Assembly (NCBI RefSeq): GCF_005938645.2
Contig: NZ_CP042171.1
Span: 2,914,001-2,978,000, forward strand
Direction of reading: 5' to 3'
Length of the DNA: 64,000 bases
From: Pedobacter sp. KBS0701
GTDB lineage: Bacteria > Bacteroidota > Bacteroidia > Sphingobacteriales > Sphingobacteriaceae
Position 1 is the stretch's first letter. Each line of letters opens with the position of its first letter. The notes below the pieces were generated by a model that saw only the letters and a list, made by a program, of their open reading frames with translations, searched no databases and had not been told where the DNA came from. A program made the translations under genes and the position numbers. Positions 17,066 through 24,657 of the stretch are shown in pieces.

Positions 17066-17620
17066 CTAATCAACCTCTAAAGCTCCTTCTACTGAATCAT
17101 CCATTGTTTTACCTGTAATTACGGATGCAGCCATTTTCAAAAATGCAACGGCTGTGCCATGTTTGGTATCCCAATAATATCCTTCTGATGGGATAACTTT
17201 AATCAGTGTAATATTAGGGTCGTCCTTCCCTCCCTGAAACCAGGTTTTAATAAACGGACTCCAAAGTTCGTCGATTTTGTCCTGATCCCTGCTGATTTCA
17301 GAAATACCATAAATGTTTACAAAACCTGAATGGGCGCCTGCCTGAAATAGTAAATGTGTAAATGGATCGGCAGAGATTTCGTCGTTTTTATGACTGTCTT
17401 TCATGCTCATAAACCAGATATTCCCTTCATCATCCACCTGTTGAATAGCCATTGGTCTTACGGATAAAGGTATTCCTGTTTTAATATTGGTACAGAAAAA
17501 ACAACTTTCAGCTTTTTCTGCCAACTCCCTGAGTTTTTCGATGGCTGCTTTGCCACCCAGATCTTTAATGTTATTTTCTTCCTGGGTATTGTTTGTACTT
17601 CCTTCTTGTGATGTTGCCAT
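17066..17620 (-). CDS. Pyridoxamine 5'-phosphate oxidase family protein (general stress protein 26 type)
   Basis: A 184-aa split-barrel flavin-binding fold. Visible features include AAIEKLRELAEKAESCFFCT, SVRPMAIQQVDDEGNIWFMS, HKNDEISADPFTHLLFQ and FVNIYGISEISRDQDKIDEL, ending YYWDTKHG. This matches the YdaG/GSP26 branch, thought to bind FMN or FAD and linked to general stress. The first 20 residues are polar and low complexity. It is monocistronic and flanked by repeats. Confidence 0.88.
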   Translation of the reverse strand: MATSQEGSTNNTQEENNIKDLGGKAAIEKLRELAEKAESCFFCTNIKTGIPLSVRPMAIQQVDDEGNIWFMSMKDSHKNDEISADPFTHLLFQAGAHSGFVNIYGISEISRDQDKIDELWSPFIKTWFQGGKDDPNITLIKVIPSEGYYWDTKHGTAVAFLKMAASVITGKTMDDSVEGALEVD

Positions 17621-17774
17621 AGGATTAAGATTTTATATTAACTACAATAGAAATCGGGATTTGGTTTTGAGTTTTTGCGGGGAGCTCTAGGCCAAGAGCG
17701 TCGAGCGGAGAGCATAGCATTAGATTTATTGGCAAAAATTATGGCGTTTTAATCAAAGGCAATATCTTTAATTA

Positions 17775-18272
17775 ATGGATATCAAAAAACCGAAAGCTTT
17801 TAAGGCTGAGATTAAAATTATAGGCATCAATCCTTTTGTGTTTGTACCAGAGGAAGCATTAAATTATGTTTTTCATCAATCTGGAAAAAATAAGGGACAG
17901 CTTCCTGTTAAAATGAAAATTGATGGTCATGAATTTAAACAAACCCTGGTTAAATATGCAGGAGATTGGCGTTTGTACCTCAATACGCCCATGCGAAAAG
18001 CAGCCGGAAAAGATATTGGCGACACCGCAACTTTCGAAATTGAATTTGATACTGAAGAACGGACAATTAGTATCAATCCTAAATTATTACATGCCTTAGC
18101 AAAAAACAAACAGGCCAAAGATATATTTGATGGCCTTGCTCCTCATTTACAAAAGGAAATTATACGTTATATTGCCAACCTTAAAACGGAAGAGTCGGTT
18201 GACCGCAATGTCAAAAAAGCTATTCAATTTCTTTTGGGTAAAGAACGGTTTATCGGTAGAGATGGGATTTAA
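17775..18272 (+). CDS. YdeI/OmpD-associated DUF1905-domain protein
   Basis: A 165-aa protein. The DUF1905 beta-barrel region (residues 5-100) includes FKAEIKIIGINPFVFVPEEA, LPVKMKIDGHEFKQTLVKYA and RLYLNTPMRKAAGKDIGDTA. The C-terminal helical YdeI-like segment holds PHLQKEIIRYIANLKTEESV. Relatives have been linked to bacteriocin or peptide tolerance (YdeI), but the mechanism is unknown. It ends at a perfect 14-bp hairpin shared with the convergent M3 peptidase. Confidence 0.85.
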   Translation: MDIKKPKAFKAEIKIIGINPFVFVPEEALNYVFHQSGKNKGQLPVKMKIDGHEFKQTLVKYAGDWRLYLNTPMRKAAGKDIGDTATFEIEFDTEERTISINPKLLHALAKNKQAKDIFDGLAPHLQKEIIRYIANLKTEESVDRNVKKAIQFLLGKERFIGRDGI

Positions 18273-18279
18273 AGCATTA

Positions 18280-18315
18280 TAGTACAAAGGACATTAATAA
18301 CTGTCCTTTGTACTA
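18280..18315. terminator. Perfect hairpin between convergent genes
   Basis: A 14-bp perfect stem TAGTACAAAGGACA/TGTCCTTTGTACTA (18280-18293 with 18302-18315) with an 8-nt loop. It lacks a strong U-tract, so it may be an intergenic repeat acting as a terminator for both genes. Confidence 0.75.
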
Positions 18316-18325
18316 TGGTGTTATC

Positions 18326-20347
18326 TTATAACAATCCTCGCTTTTTAAGCATTGGTTTAATATCAGGATTATGCCCCCTGAAATTAAAGAACATTTTGCC
18401 AAGATCTTCCGTATTTCCTTTGGACAGAATCATATCCCTAAAACGCTGACCATTTGCTCTGGTTAATCCTCCATTTTCCTGAAACCATGAAAATGCATCA
18501 TTTTCAAGCATAGAAGTCCAGCTGTAGGCGTAATAACCTGCGGCGTAGCCATTACTCCAGATATGCAAAAAATAGCTGGAGCGGTAACGTGGCGGCACAT
18601 ACGATAAATTTAAATTGGTTTTTTTTAAAGCCTCAGCTTCAAATTTATCAACGTCCTGTAATGGTGAACCCGGAGAAATTGTATGCCACTGCATATCCAG
18701 ATCGGCCGCTGCCAAAGCTTCAGTAAAAATATAACCCTGGTTAAAGGAACCCGCCTTTTTAATTTTATCCAGCAAAGCCTGCGGCATCTGTGCTCCGGTC
18801 TGATAGTGAAGCGCGTAGTTCTTCAGTATTTTTGGATCAGAAGCCCAATGTTCATTAAACTGGGAAGGAAATTCAACATAATCACGGGCTACGTTCGCAC
18901 CCGAAAGACTGGGATATTGCTGGTTAGCAAACAGACCATGCAAACCGTGTCCAAACTCATGAAACATGGTGGTAACATCGTCAAAACTAATTAATGCTGG
19001 TTTTCCGGCTTCGGGTTTTGCAAAATTGCAGACATTATAAATTACCGGTATTGTGCCGAATAGTTTAGATTGTGGAACAAGGTTATCCATCCAGGCACCA
19101 CCATCTTTGTTATCACGTTTATAGTAATCACAATAAAACAAACCTAACTGTTTTCCATCTTTGTCCATTACATCAAAAACAAGAACATCTTCCTGATAAA
19201 CAGGTAAATCTTTACGTTCTTTAAAAGTAATACCGTAAAGTTGTGTTGCAGCATAAAACACACCGTTAATGAGGACCTTATTTAACTCGAAATAAGGTTT
19301 AACCTCGTTTTCATCCAGATCAAATTTTGCTTTACGAACTTGTTCGGCATAAAAGTCCCAATCCCAGGGCTCTAGTTTAAAGCCCCCTTTTTGCTGATCG
19401 ATTACAGCCTGTATATCTGCCGCTTCACTTTTTGCCTTCGCGGTAGCAACAGGAATAACTTTGCTAAAAAAATCTTCTACTGCTTCAGGTGTTTTAGCCA
19501 TCTGATTTTGCAATTTCCAGGCTGCATAATTTTTAAAGCCAAGTAGTGCCGCCTGAGCAGAACGGATCTGCGCAATTCTTGAAATTATTTTACGGGTATC
19601 GTTTGCATCGCCTTTTTCGGCCCTGTTCCATGATTTCTTAAAAAGTTCCTCTCTCTTGGCACGATCGGTCATTGATTGCAATTCGGGCTGTTGAGTAGTA
19701 TTTTTTAAACCTTTACCCGCTGCCTGTAACTGTGCGGTAAACTTTGCGCCTAAAGTAGCTTCTTCTTTATTCAGCTCTTTAAGCTTGTCTTTGTCAGCGT
19801 CAGATAGCTTTGCTCCAGCCAATTCAAATTTCTGGTAATAATACTCCAGTAAGCGCAACGATTCGGCATCTAACTTCAGCTGATCTTTCTTTTTGTAAAG
19901 GGTTTCTACCCGGTTAAAAAGTTTGGTATTTAAGTAAATGGCATCAGTATTTGCAGTAAGTTTGGGAGCTTCCTCTTCTTTAACCTTTTGCAATTCAGGA
20001 TTGGTATTGGCGCCTGTAAGCAGGTTGAAAACCATGCTTGTCCGGCTCAGCAGTTGTCCGCTTTTTTCGATGGCCAAGATGGTATTTTCAAAGCCTGGCG
20101 CATCGGTCTGATCAGCAATTTTCCGGATTTCATCCATTTGCTGCTTCATTCCTTCTTCTAATGCCGGTTTAAAATCTCCGTTTTTTATTTTGTCGAAAGC
20201 TGGAGCCTGAAAAGCAAGTGCGCTTGCTTTATAAAAAGGATTGGCCGATGAAAAGCCTTCACTGCTTTCTTCAGCATTTTTTTTGTTATTGCAGGCACCT
20301 AGAATGGTTAAAAAAGCCAGCATGGGTAAATAATATACTTTTTTCAT
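18326..20347 (-). CDS. M3 family metallopeptidase (Dcp-like), lipoprotein
   Basis: A 673-aa protein. The lipoprotein signal MKKVYYLPMLAFLTILGACN puts the lipidated Cys at residue 19. The catalytic zinc motif is TTMFHEFGHGLHGLF (HExxH), with the third ligand Glu further on in FTEALAAADLDMQW. The C-terminal M3 signature includes YAAGYYAYSWTSML and NPDIKPMLKKRGLL. It is a peptidyl-dipeptidase or oligopeptidase probably acting in the periplasm, unlike the cytoplasmic E. coli Dcp. It is monocistronic. Confidence 0.93.
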   Translation of the reverse strand: MKKVYYLPMLAFLTILGACNNKKNAEESSEGFSSANPFYKASALAFQAPAFDKIKNGDFKPALEEGMKQQMDEIRKIADQTDAPGFENTILAIEKSGQLLSRTSMVFNLLTGANTNPELQKVKEEEAPKLTANTDAIYLNTKLFNRVETLYKKKDQLKLDAESLRLLEYYYQKFELAGAKLSDADKDKLKELNKEEATLGAKFTAQLQAAGKGLKNTTQQPELQSMTDRAKREELFKKSWNRAEKGDANDTRKIISRIAQIRSAQAALLGFKNYAAWKLQNQMAKTPEAVEDFFSKVIPVATAKAKSEAADIQAVIDQQKGGFKLEPWDWDFYAEQVRKAKFDLDENEVKPYFELNKVLINGVFYAATQLYGITFKERKDLPVYQEDVLVFDVMDKDGKQLGLFYCDYYKRDNKDGGAWMDNLVPQSKLFGTIPVIYNVCNFAKPEAGKPALISFDDVTTMFHEFGHGLHGLFANQQYPSLSGANVARDYVEFPSQFNEHWASDPKILKNYALHYQTGAQMPQALLDKIKKAGSFNQGYIFTEALAAADLDMQWHTISPGSPLQDVDKFEAEALKKTNLNLSYVPPRYRSSYFLHIWSNGYAAGYYAYSWTSMLENDAFSWFQENGGLTRANGQRFRDMILSKGNTEDLGKMFFNFRGHNPDIKPMLKKRGLL

Positions 20348-20425
20348 GAATATTTAAAAGTTAGGTTATCCATAAAAATAGTAATTTATATGCTGCAATT
20401 TTAAATAAACAAAATTAAGCTGAAA

Positions 20426-20458
20426 ACAAAAAAGCCATCTCAATTTTGAAATGGCTCT
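20426..20458 (-). terminator. Terminator after the 20478-21017 gene
   Basis: Read on the minus strand, the stem AGCCAT/ATGGCT is extended by three more pairs across a small bulge and followed by a T-run. It lies 20 bp past the stop. Confidence 0.75.
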
Positions 20459-20477
20459 ATGTAAGATGTGATCGATA

Positions 20478-21017
20478 CTATCTGTAACGAACTTGCTGTT
20501 GTTTGTCCATCATGCCCATCTGATCTTTCATTTGTTTGATCTGATCGGCCAATAATTTATTTTTATCTGCTTTTTTCGCTTCAGCAAGATACATGGTTGC
20601 TTCGCGTTTGTTACGCTTAGCCATTGCAATGCCTGCTAAACTTAATTTTGCTAAAGCAACGTTATGATCCATCTGCATACCCAGGCTCAAAGCAGTTTTG
20701 AAATATTTTTCTGATTTCATTGGCGCTGTTCTGCTTTCAATTAACCCGATCAACAAATTATAATAACCATGTTGAACTTTAATCAACTGCGTTTCATAAT
20801 TGGTAATGCGATCTAAAAACATTTTTGCCTTGGGCATGTTATCTTTTCTGAGGAACCATTGTGCTAAAAGCATGTTCTCATTAAAGAAATAGGTTACAAG
20901 TACAATTATCCCCAATAAAATGGCAACAATACCCCACGGCCAGAAACCGAAAATAAATAAAGCTACTGCGCCACCCAGTAAAGCAAACCCCGCAATTAAT
21001 CTGATAATATTTGGCAT
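20478..21017 (-). CDS. Hypothetical membrane protein with TPR-like tail
   Basis: A 179-aa protein. Two membrane segments lie in residues 5-45 (IIRLIAGFALLGGAVALFIF and WGIVAILLGIIVLVTYFF). A cytoplasmic all-helical region follows (MPKAKMFLDRITNYETQLIK, then EKYFKTALSLGMQMDHNVAL, then LAGIAMAKRNKREATMYLAE), which resembles three degenerate tetratricopeptide repeats. The C-terminus is Met/Gln-rich (MKDQMGMMDKQQQVRYR). A scaffold role is plausible from the fold; no function is known. It is monocistronic with its own terminator. Confidence 0.78.
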   Translation of the reverse strand: MPNIIRLIAGFALLGGAVALFIFGFWPWGIVAILLGIIVLVTYFFNENMLLAQWFLRKDNMPKAKMFLDRITNYETQLIKVQHGYYNLLIGLIESRTAPMKSEKYFKTALSLGMQMDHNVALAKLSLAGIAMAKRNKREATMYLAEAKKADKNKLLADQIKQMKDQMGMMDKQQQVRYR

Positions 21018-21130
21018 AAATTTATTCTAATTATTTTTTTTGCAAATATCGTGTTTAAATGGCAGAAATTAGATTTTAAAACAATAATTTCATTAAAAAT
21101 TTAAAAGATCAAAAAAACCGTCTCATCAAT

Positions 21131-21649
21131 ATGAAAATCCTTTTATCTATAACCCTAATTGTACTTGCAATGAACGTTTCTGCTCAGGAAGTTAATAAAA
21201 AAATCCACGATCAAGTCCACAATAAAGATATATTAATTAATGCTTGTACGCGAGAAGGTATTGCTACTTTTCCTGAGTTTAAAGAAATGTACGATCCACT
21301 CTATGCGGCTTATATACCAGATGCGGCAACCATGATCGAATTGAAAAAACTGGTTAAAAATGAAAAAATCAAAATTGTGCTAGGTACCTGGTGTGGCGAC
21401 AGCAAAGCAAATGTTCCGAACTTTTTTAAAATTTTAGATGCTTTACACTTTAAAGAGAAAAACGTAGAGGTTATTGCTGTTGACGGTAACAAAAAAGCTG
21501 AAAATGGCATTTTAGACGGCCTGGACATTTCGAGGGTACCTACATTTATTGTTTTAGATAAAAAAGGTAAAGAACTGGGCAGGATTACAGAAGGTCCAAA
21601 AACAAGCCTTGAGGGAGATTTGTTAGGAATATATAAGAAGAAGTCTTAA
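21131..21649 (+). CDS. Secreted thioredoxin-fold protein
   Basis: A 172-aa protein with signal peptide MKILLSITLIVLAMNVSAQE, cleaved after SAQ. The thioredoxin fold is recognised by IKIVLGTWCGDSKANVPNFF, where the usual CxxC is replaced by CGDS, and by the cis-Pro segment ISRVPTFIVLDKKGKELGRI. With only the first active-site Cys, it may be a reductase of unusual type, a peroxidase-like protein or a chaperone. It is periplasmic. Weak neighbours give no further hint. Confidence 0.85.
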   Translation: MKILLSITLIVLAMNVSAQEVNKKIHDQVHNKDILINACTREGIATFPEFKEMYDPLYAAYIPDAATMIELKKLVKNEKIKIVLGTWCGDSKANVPNFFKILDALHFKEKNVEVIAVDGNKKAENGILDGLDISRVPTFIVLDKKGKELGRITEGPKTSLEGDLLGIYKKKS

Positions 21650-21684
21650 ACTTTTTGAGAGGTTTTTTTGACTATATTTTGATA

Positions 21685-21779
21685 GTTCATGGTTGATTAC
21701 CTAAGTCTTTCATAGCCGATAACCTATTGGCTTATACTTAGCACCCTGACCATTGACCATTATGTATAAAACCATGAAC
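21685..21779. repeat. Inverted repeat upstream of ung
   Basis: GTTCATGGTT (21685-21694) pairs perfectly with AACCATGAAC (21770-21779). Repeated words such as GACCATTGACCATTA lie between the arms. It is another self-complementary spacer; no gene is seen between 21650 and 21859. Confidence 0.55.
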
Positions 21780-21859
21780 GATCAAACCATCAACTAAAAA
21801 TTTATTTACAAGACATTACCCGAAATCCATTTTACATTATACATCTTACATTAATTATT

Positions 21860-22540
21860 ATGTCAGCAGCATTAGAACCCGGTTGGTTAGCCGTTTTAGA
21901 AGAAGAGTTTGAAAAAGACTATATGAAAAGCCTTAAAGCCTTTTTACAGGAGGAGAAACAGAAAGGTGCAACGGTTTATCCTAAAGGCGCTGATATTTTT
22001 AATGCATTAAATACAACGCCATTTGATCAGGTAAAGGTTGTCATTTTAGGTCAGGATCCTTATCATGGCGTTGGCCAGGCACATGGATTATCGTTTTCGG
22101 TACAACGCGGTGTAGCGGTTCCGCCCTCATTAAAAAATATTTACAAAGAGCTGGAAACTGATATCGAGGGCTTTAAAACACCAAATCATGGCCACTTAAC
22201 CCATTGGGCTGAACAAGGTGTATTATTGCTCAATGCTACACTAACAGTCCGTGCTTCGGAGGCTGGTTCACACCAAAACCGCGGATGGGAAATTTTTACA
22301 GATGAAATTATAAAGGCTTTATCTCAAAAACGCGAACATATTGTTTTCTTGTTATGGGGTAAATATGCACAGCAAAAAGCAGCTTTAATAGATCAAAAGA
22401 AACATTATATGCTTACTGCTGCCCACCCATCTCCATTTTCGGCCTACAATGGCTTCTTTGGATCAAAACATTTTTCAAAAGCAAATCAGCTTCTGGTACA
22501 GAATAATTTAACACCAATCGACTGGAACTTACCAGCCTAA
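21860..22540 (+). CDS. ung: Uracil-DNA glycosylase
   Basis: A 226-aa family 1 UDG. The water-activating motif is [20 protein letters not shown] with the catalytic Asp, the uracil Asn is in [10 protein letters not shown], and the Leu-intercalation loop is [20 protein letters not shown]. It removes uracil from DNA in base-excision repair. The stop overlaps the start of the next gene (TAATG), so the two are translationally coupled. Confidence 0.98.
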   Translation: MSAALEPGWLAVLEEEFEKDYMKSLKAFLQEEKQKGATVYPKGADIFNALNTTPFDQVKVVILGQDPYHGVGQAHGLSFSVQRGVAVPPSLKNIYKELETDIEGFKTPNHGHLTHWAEQGVLLLNATLTVRASEAGSHQNRGWEIFTDEIIKALSQKREHIVFLLWGKYAQQKAALIDQKKHYMLTAAHPSPFSAYNGFFGSKHFSKANQLLVQNNLTPIDWNLPA

Positions 22541-23202
22541 TGAATACTTATTTTATCAGCGGTTTAGGTGCCGATAAAAGGATTTTTTCTAAGCTTAAGC
22601 TCGATGAAAAAATCAATATCATTCATATAGATTGGATCAATCCGGTTAAAAATGAATCATTGGCCACTTATGCAGAAAGGTTGAGCAAAGTTATCGACAA
22701 ATCCCAGCCATTTGCTTTGGTTGGCGTTTCTTTTGGAGGGATGATCGCGGTAGAAATAGCGAAGGTTTTAAAGCCTATTACTACTGTTATCATTTCTAGT
22801 ACCATGTTAAGCATTCATCTACCCGCACTTTACCGTTTCGCTGGGAGTTTAGGCCTACTAAAGATTATCCCTGCAAGGCTTTTAAAATCATCGAACAAAC
22901 TCACCCAGAATTATTACTTCGGTACCCGATCTGGCAGTGAAAAAACCTTATTAAGCAAAATTATTAAGGATACTGATCCTTATTTTTTGAAATGGGCCAT
23001 TGGAAGCATATTAAACTGGAAGAATAAGGTTAAACCAGAAAGGATTTTTCACATCCATGGCACGATGGATAAAATCCTCTATTCTAAAACTGCAAAACCT
23101 GATTTCGTGATCGAAAATGGAACCCACTTCATGGTTTATCAAAATGCAGCGGAAATTTCAGGAATTATTGATGAAATAGTATTGAATAGAGGAATAGACT
23201 AA
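22540..23202 (+). CDS. Alpha/beta hydrolase
   Basis: A 220-aa protein. The oxyanion segment is TYFISGLGADKRIFSKL, the nucleophile elbow is LVGVSFGGMIAVEI (Ser in GVSFGG), and the acid/base region is HIHGTMDKILY with the His in VIENGTHFMVYQNAAEISGI. The lid is short. The substrate is unknown. It overlaps the ung stop by one base, which suggests co-expression but not a shared pathway. Confidence 0.85.
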   Translation: MNTYFISGLGADKRIFSKLKLDEKINIIHIDWINPVKNESLATYAERLSKVIDKSQPFALVGVSFGGMIAVEIAKVLKPITTVIISSTMLSIHLPALYRFAGSLGLLKIIPARLLKSSNKLTQNYYFGTRSGSEKTLLSKIIKDTDPYFLKWAIGSILNWKNKVKPERIFHIHGTMDKILYSKTAKPDFVIENGTHFMVYQNAAEISGIIDEIVLNRGID

Positions 23203-23230
23203 TTCTAAGCCATACATCATCCCTAGACTC

Positions 23231-23315
23231 ATCGTCATTTCGAGCGAAGTGCAACGCAGTCGAGAAATCTATAATAGATCTCTCCATTCCGCTACGCTAC
23301 AGTCGAGATGACGAT
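23231..23315. repeat. CGTCATTTCGAGC-type dispersed repeat (85-bp hairpin)
   Basis: The ends ATCGTCAT (23231-23238) and ATGACGAT (23308-23315) are inverted. The inner arms, GAGAAATCTA and TAGATCTCTC, match in 9 of 10. The words CGTCATTTCGAGCGAAGTG and GTCGAGAAATCT are very common in spacers of Flavobacterium/Pedobacter-type genomes. Related copies lie at 27203-27352 and 36575-36690. Confidence 0.8.
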
Positions 23316-23396
23316 CTTTCTATTATTTCCATCCCACCAATACATTATAATGGAAATATAATAATTACAGATAACAGCCCCTTAATGGGTTTGCTA

Positions 23397-23867
23397 TTAA
23401 TACTCTAAAGGCACAATTGGTTCTTTCTTTGTAGTCGACATAATCATCATCGTCTGGAATGTTTTCACTACAGAAATCTTACTGATTTTATCCATAATTA
23501 AACGTTCGTACGCTTTAATGTCTTTCACATAAACCTTTAATAGAAAATCGGCCTGACCGGTAACGTGATGACATTCGGTAATTTCTTTGATTTGATTTAC
23601 TTCGTCCAAAAAGATCTGGATAGTATTATTTTTATGAAAATCGAGTTGAATCTGGATAAAGGTTTTTATACCTAAACCCAGTTTTTCTTCATCCACCAAG
23701 GCATGATAACTTTTAATATATCCTGCCATTTCGAGCTTGCGTACACGCTCTAAAGTTGGTGCAGGTGATAAACCAATTTCTTGTGATAAAAGTAAATTGG
23801 TAATTCTTCCGTTCTCTTGAAGAATTCTTAAAATTTTGAAGTCAATTTTATCTAATTCAGATGCCAT
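23397..23867 (-). CDS. Lrp/AsnC family transcriptional regulator
   Basis: A 156-aa protein: N-terminal HTH (LDKIDFKILRILQENGRITN, then SPAPTLERVRKLEMAGYIKS) and C-terminal RAM domain (ECHHVTGQADFLLKVYVKDI). It resembles the Bacteroidota Lrp-like regulators that start near LDKID. It is transcribed away from the mntR operon; the 127-bp shared spacer has the MntR box nearer to mntR. Its targets are unknown. Confidence 0.93.
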   Translation of the reverse strand: MASELDKIDFKILRILQENGRITNLLLSQEIGLSPAPTLERVRKLEMAGYIKSYHALVDEEKLGLGIKTFIQIQLDFHKNNTIQIFLDEVNQIKEITECHHVTGQADFLLKVYVKDIKAYERLIMDKISKISVVKTFQTMMIMSTTKKEPIVPLEY

Positions 23868-23955
23868 ACGGTGTTAAAGGTATTTCAGAATACAAACATA
23901 ACCAAATTATATTCTAAATTTTAACATAATTTATCATATATATTTTAAATAAAAA

Positions 23956-23975
23956 TTTTTAGATTTACCTAAAAA
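23956..23975. promoter_or_regulatory. Candidate MntR/DtxR operator
   Basis: A palindrome with perfect 7-bp arms, TTTTTAG and CTAAAAA, around ATTTAC, 19 bp before the mntR ATG. Its TTTAG..CTAAA shape fits DtxR-family boxes, which suggests self-repression of the mntR-mntH operon by Mn(II). Confidence 0.6.
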
Positions 23976-23994
23976 TAAAATTAGATAAACATAA

Positions 23995-24657
23995 ATGCAA
24001 AGTTATACCGAAGAGAACTATCTAAAGACTATTTATCATCTGGCAGAGAAAACAATAAATGTTCAAACCAATGCTATTGCGGAGCAAATGCAAACCAAAC
24101 CCGCATCGGTTACCGATATGATCAAGAAATTAGCCGATAAGGGGCTGATTGATTATATTAAATACCAGGGGGTTACCTTAACCGAGACAGGGAAAAATAC
24201 AGCGATAGATATTGTACGTAAACATAGATTATGGGAAGTTTTTTTGGTAGACAAATTAAATTTCAAGTGGGATGAGGTACATGATGTTGCCGAAGAGTTG
24301 GAACATATTAAATCGGTTGAGCTGATTGAAAGACTAGATGAGTTTCTAGGTTTTCCGAAAGCAGACCCTCATGGCGACCCCATTCCGGATAAAAATGGAC
24401 GATTTGCCAAAACCCAGTTTATTAAACTCATCGAATTAAAAGTAGGAGATTCTGGTACCATAACCGGCGTGAGTCAGCACAGTTCTGCTTTTTTAAAGCA
24501 TTTAGAAAAATTAGGGCTTACCCTGGGCAAACAAATCCAGATTACTGATGTTACCGATTTCGATGGTTCAGTTGAGATCCGGTTATCCGATAAACAAGTT
24601 AATATTAGTAGAGAAGTTGCAAAACATATTTTAATCAGCAGTAATGGCAAAAACTGA
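23995..24657 (+). CDS. mntR: Metal-dependent transcriptional regulator (DtxR/MntR family)
   Basis: A 220-aa protein. The N-terminal winged HTH runs YTEENYLKTIYHLAEKTINV, then TKPASVTDMIKKLADKGLID. The dimerisation/metal domain includes RKHRLWEVFLVDKL, then DEVHDVAEELEHI with the metal-ligand Glu/His residues. A C-terminal SH3-like FeoA domain follows (LKVGDSGTITGVSQHSSAFL, then LGLTLGKQIQITDVTDFDGS). It overlaps the Mn transporter gene by 14 bp in another frame, and an operator-like palindrome precedes it. The pair therefore appears to be an autoregulated Mn-uptake operon. Confidence 0.93.
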   Translation: MQSYTEENYLKTIYHLAEKTINVQTNAIAEQMQTKPASVTDMIKKLADKGLIDYIKYQGVTLTETGKNTAIDIVRKHRLWEVFLVDKLNFKWDEVHDVAEELEHIKSVELIERLDEFLGFPKADPHGDPIPDKNGRFAKTQFIKLIELKVGDSGTITGVSQHSSAFLKHLEKLGLTLGKQIQITDVTDFDGSVEIRLSDKQVNISREVAKHILISSNGKN

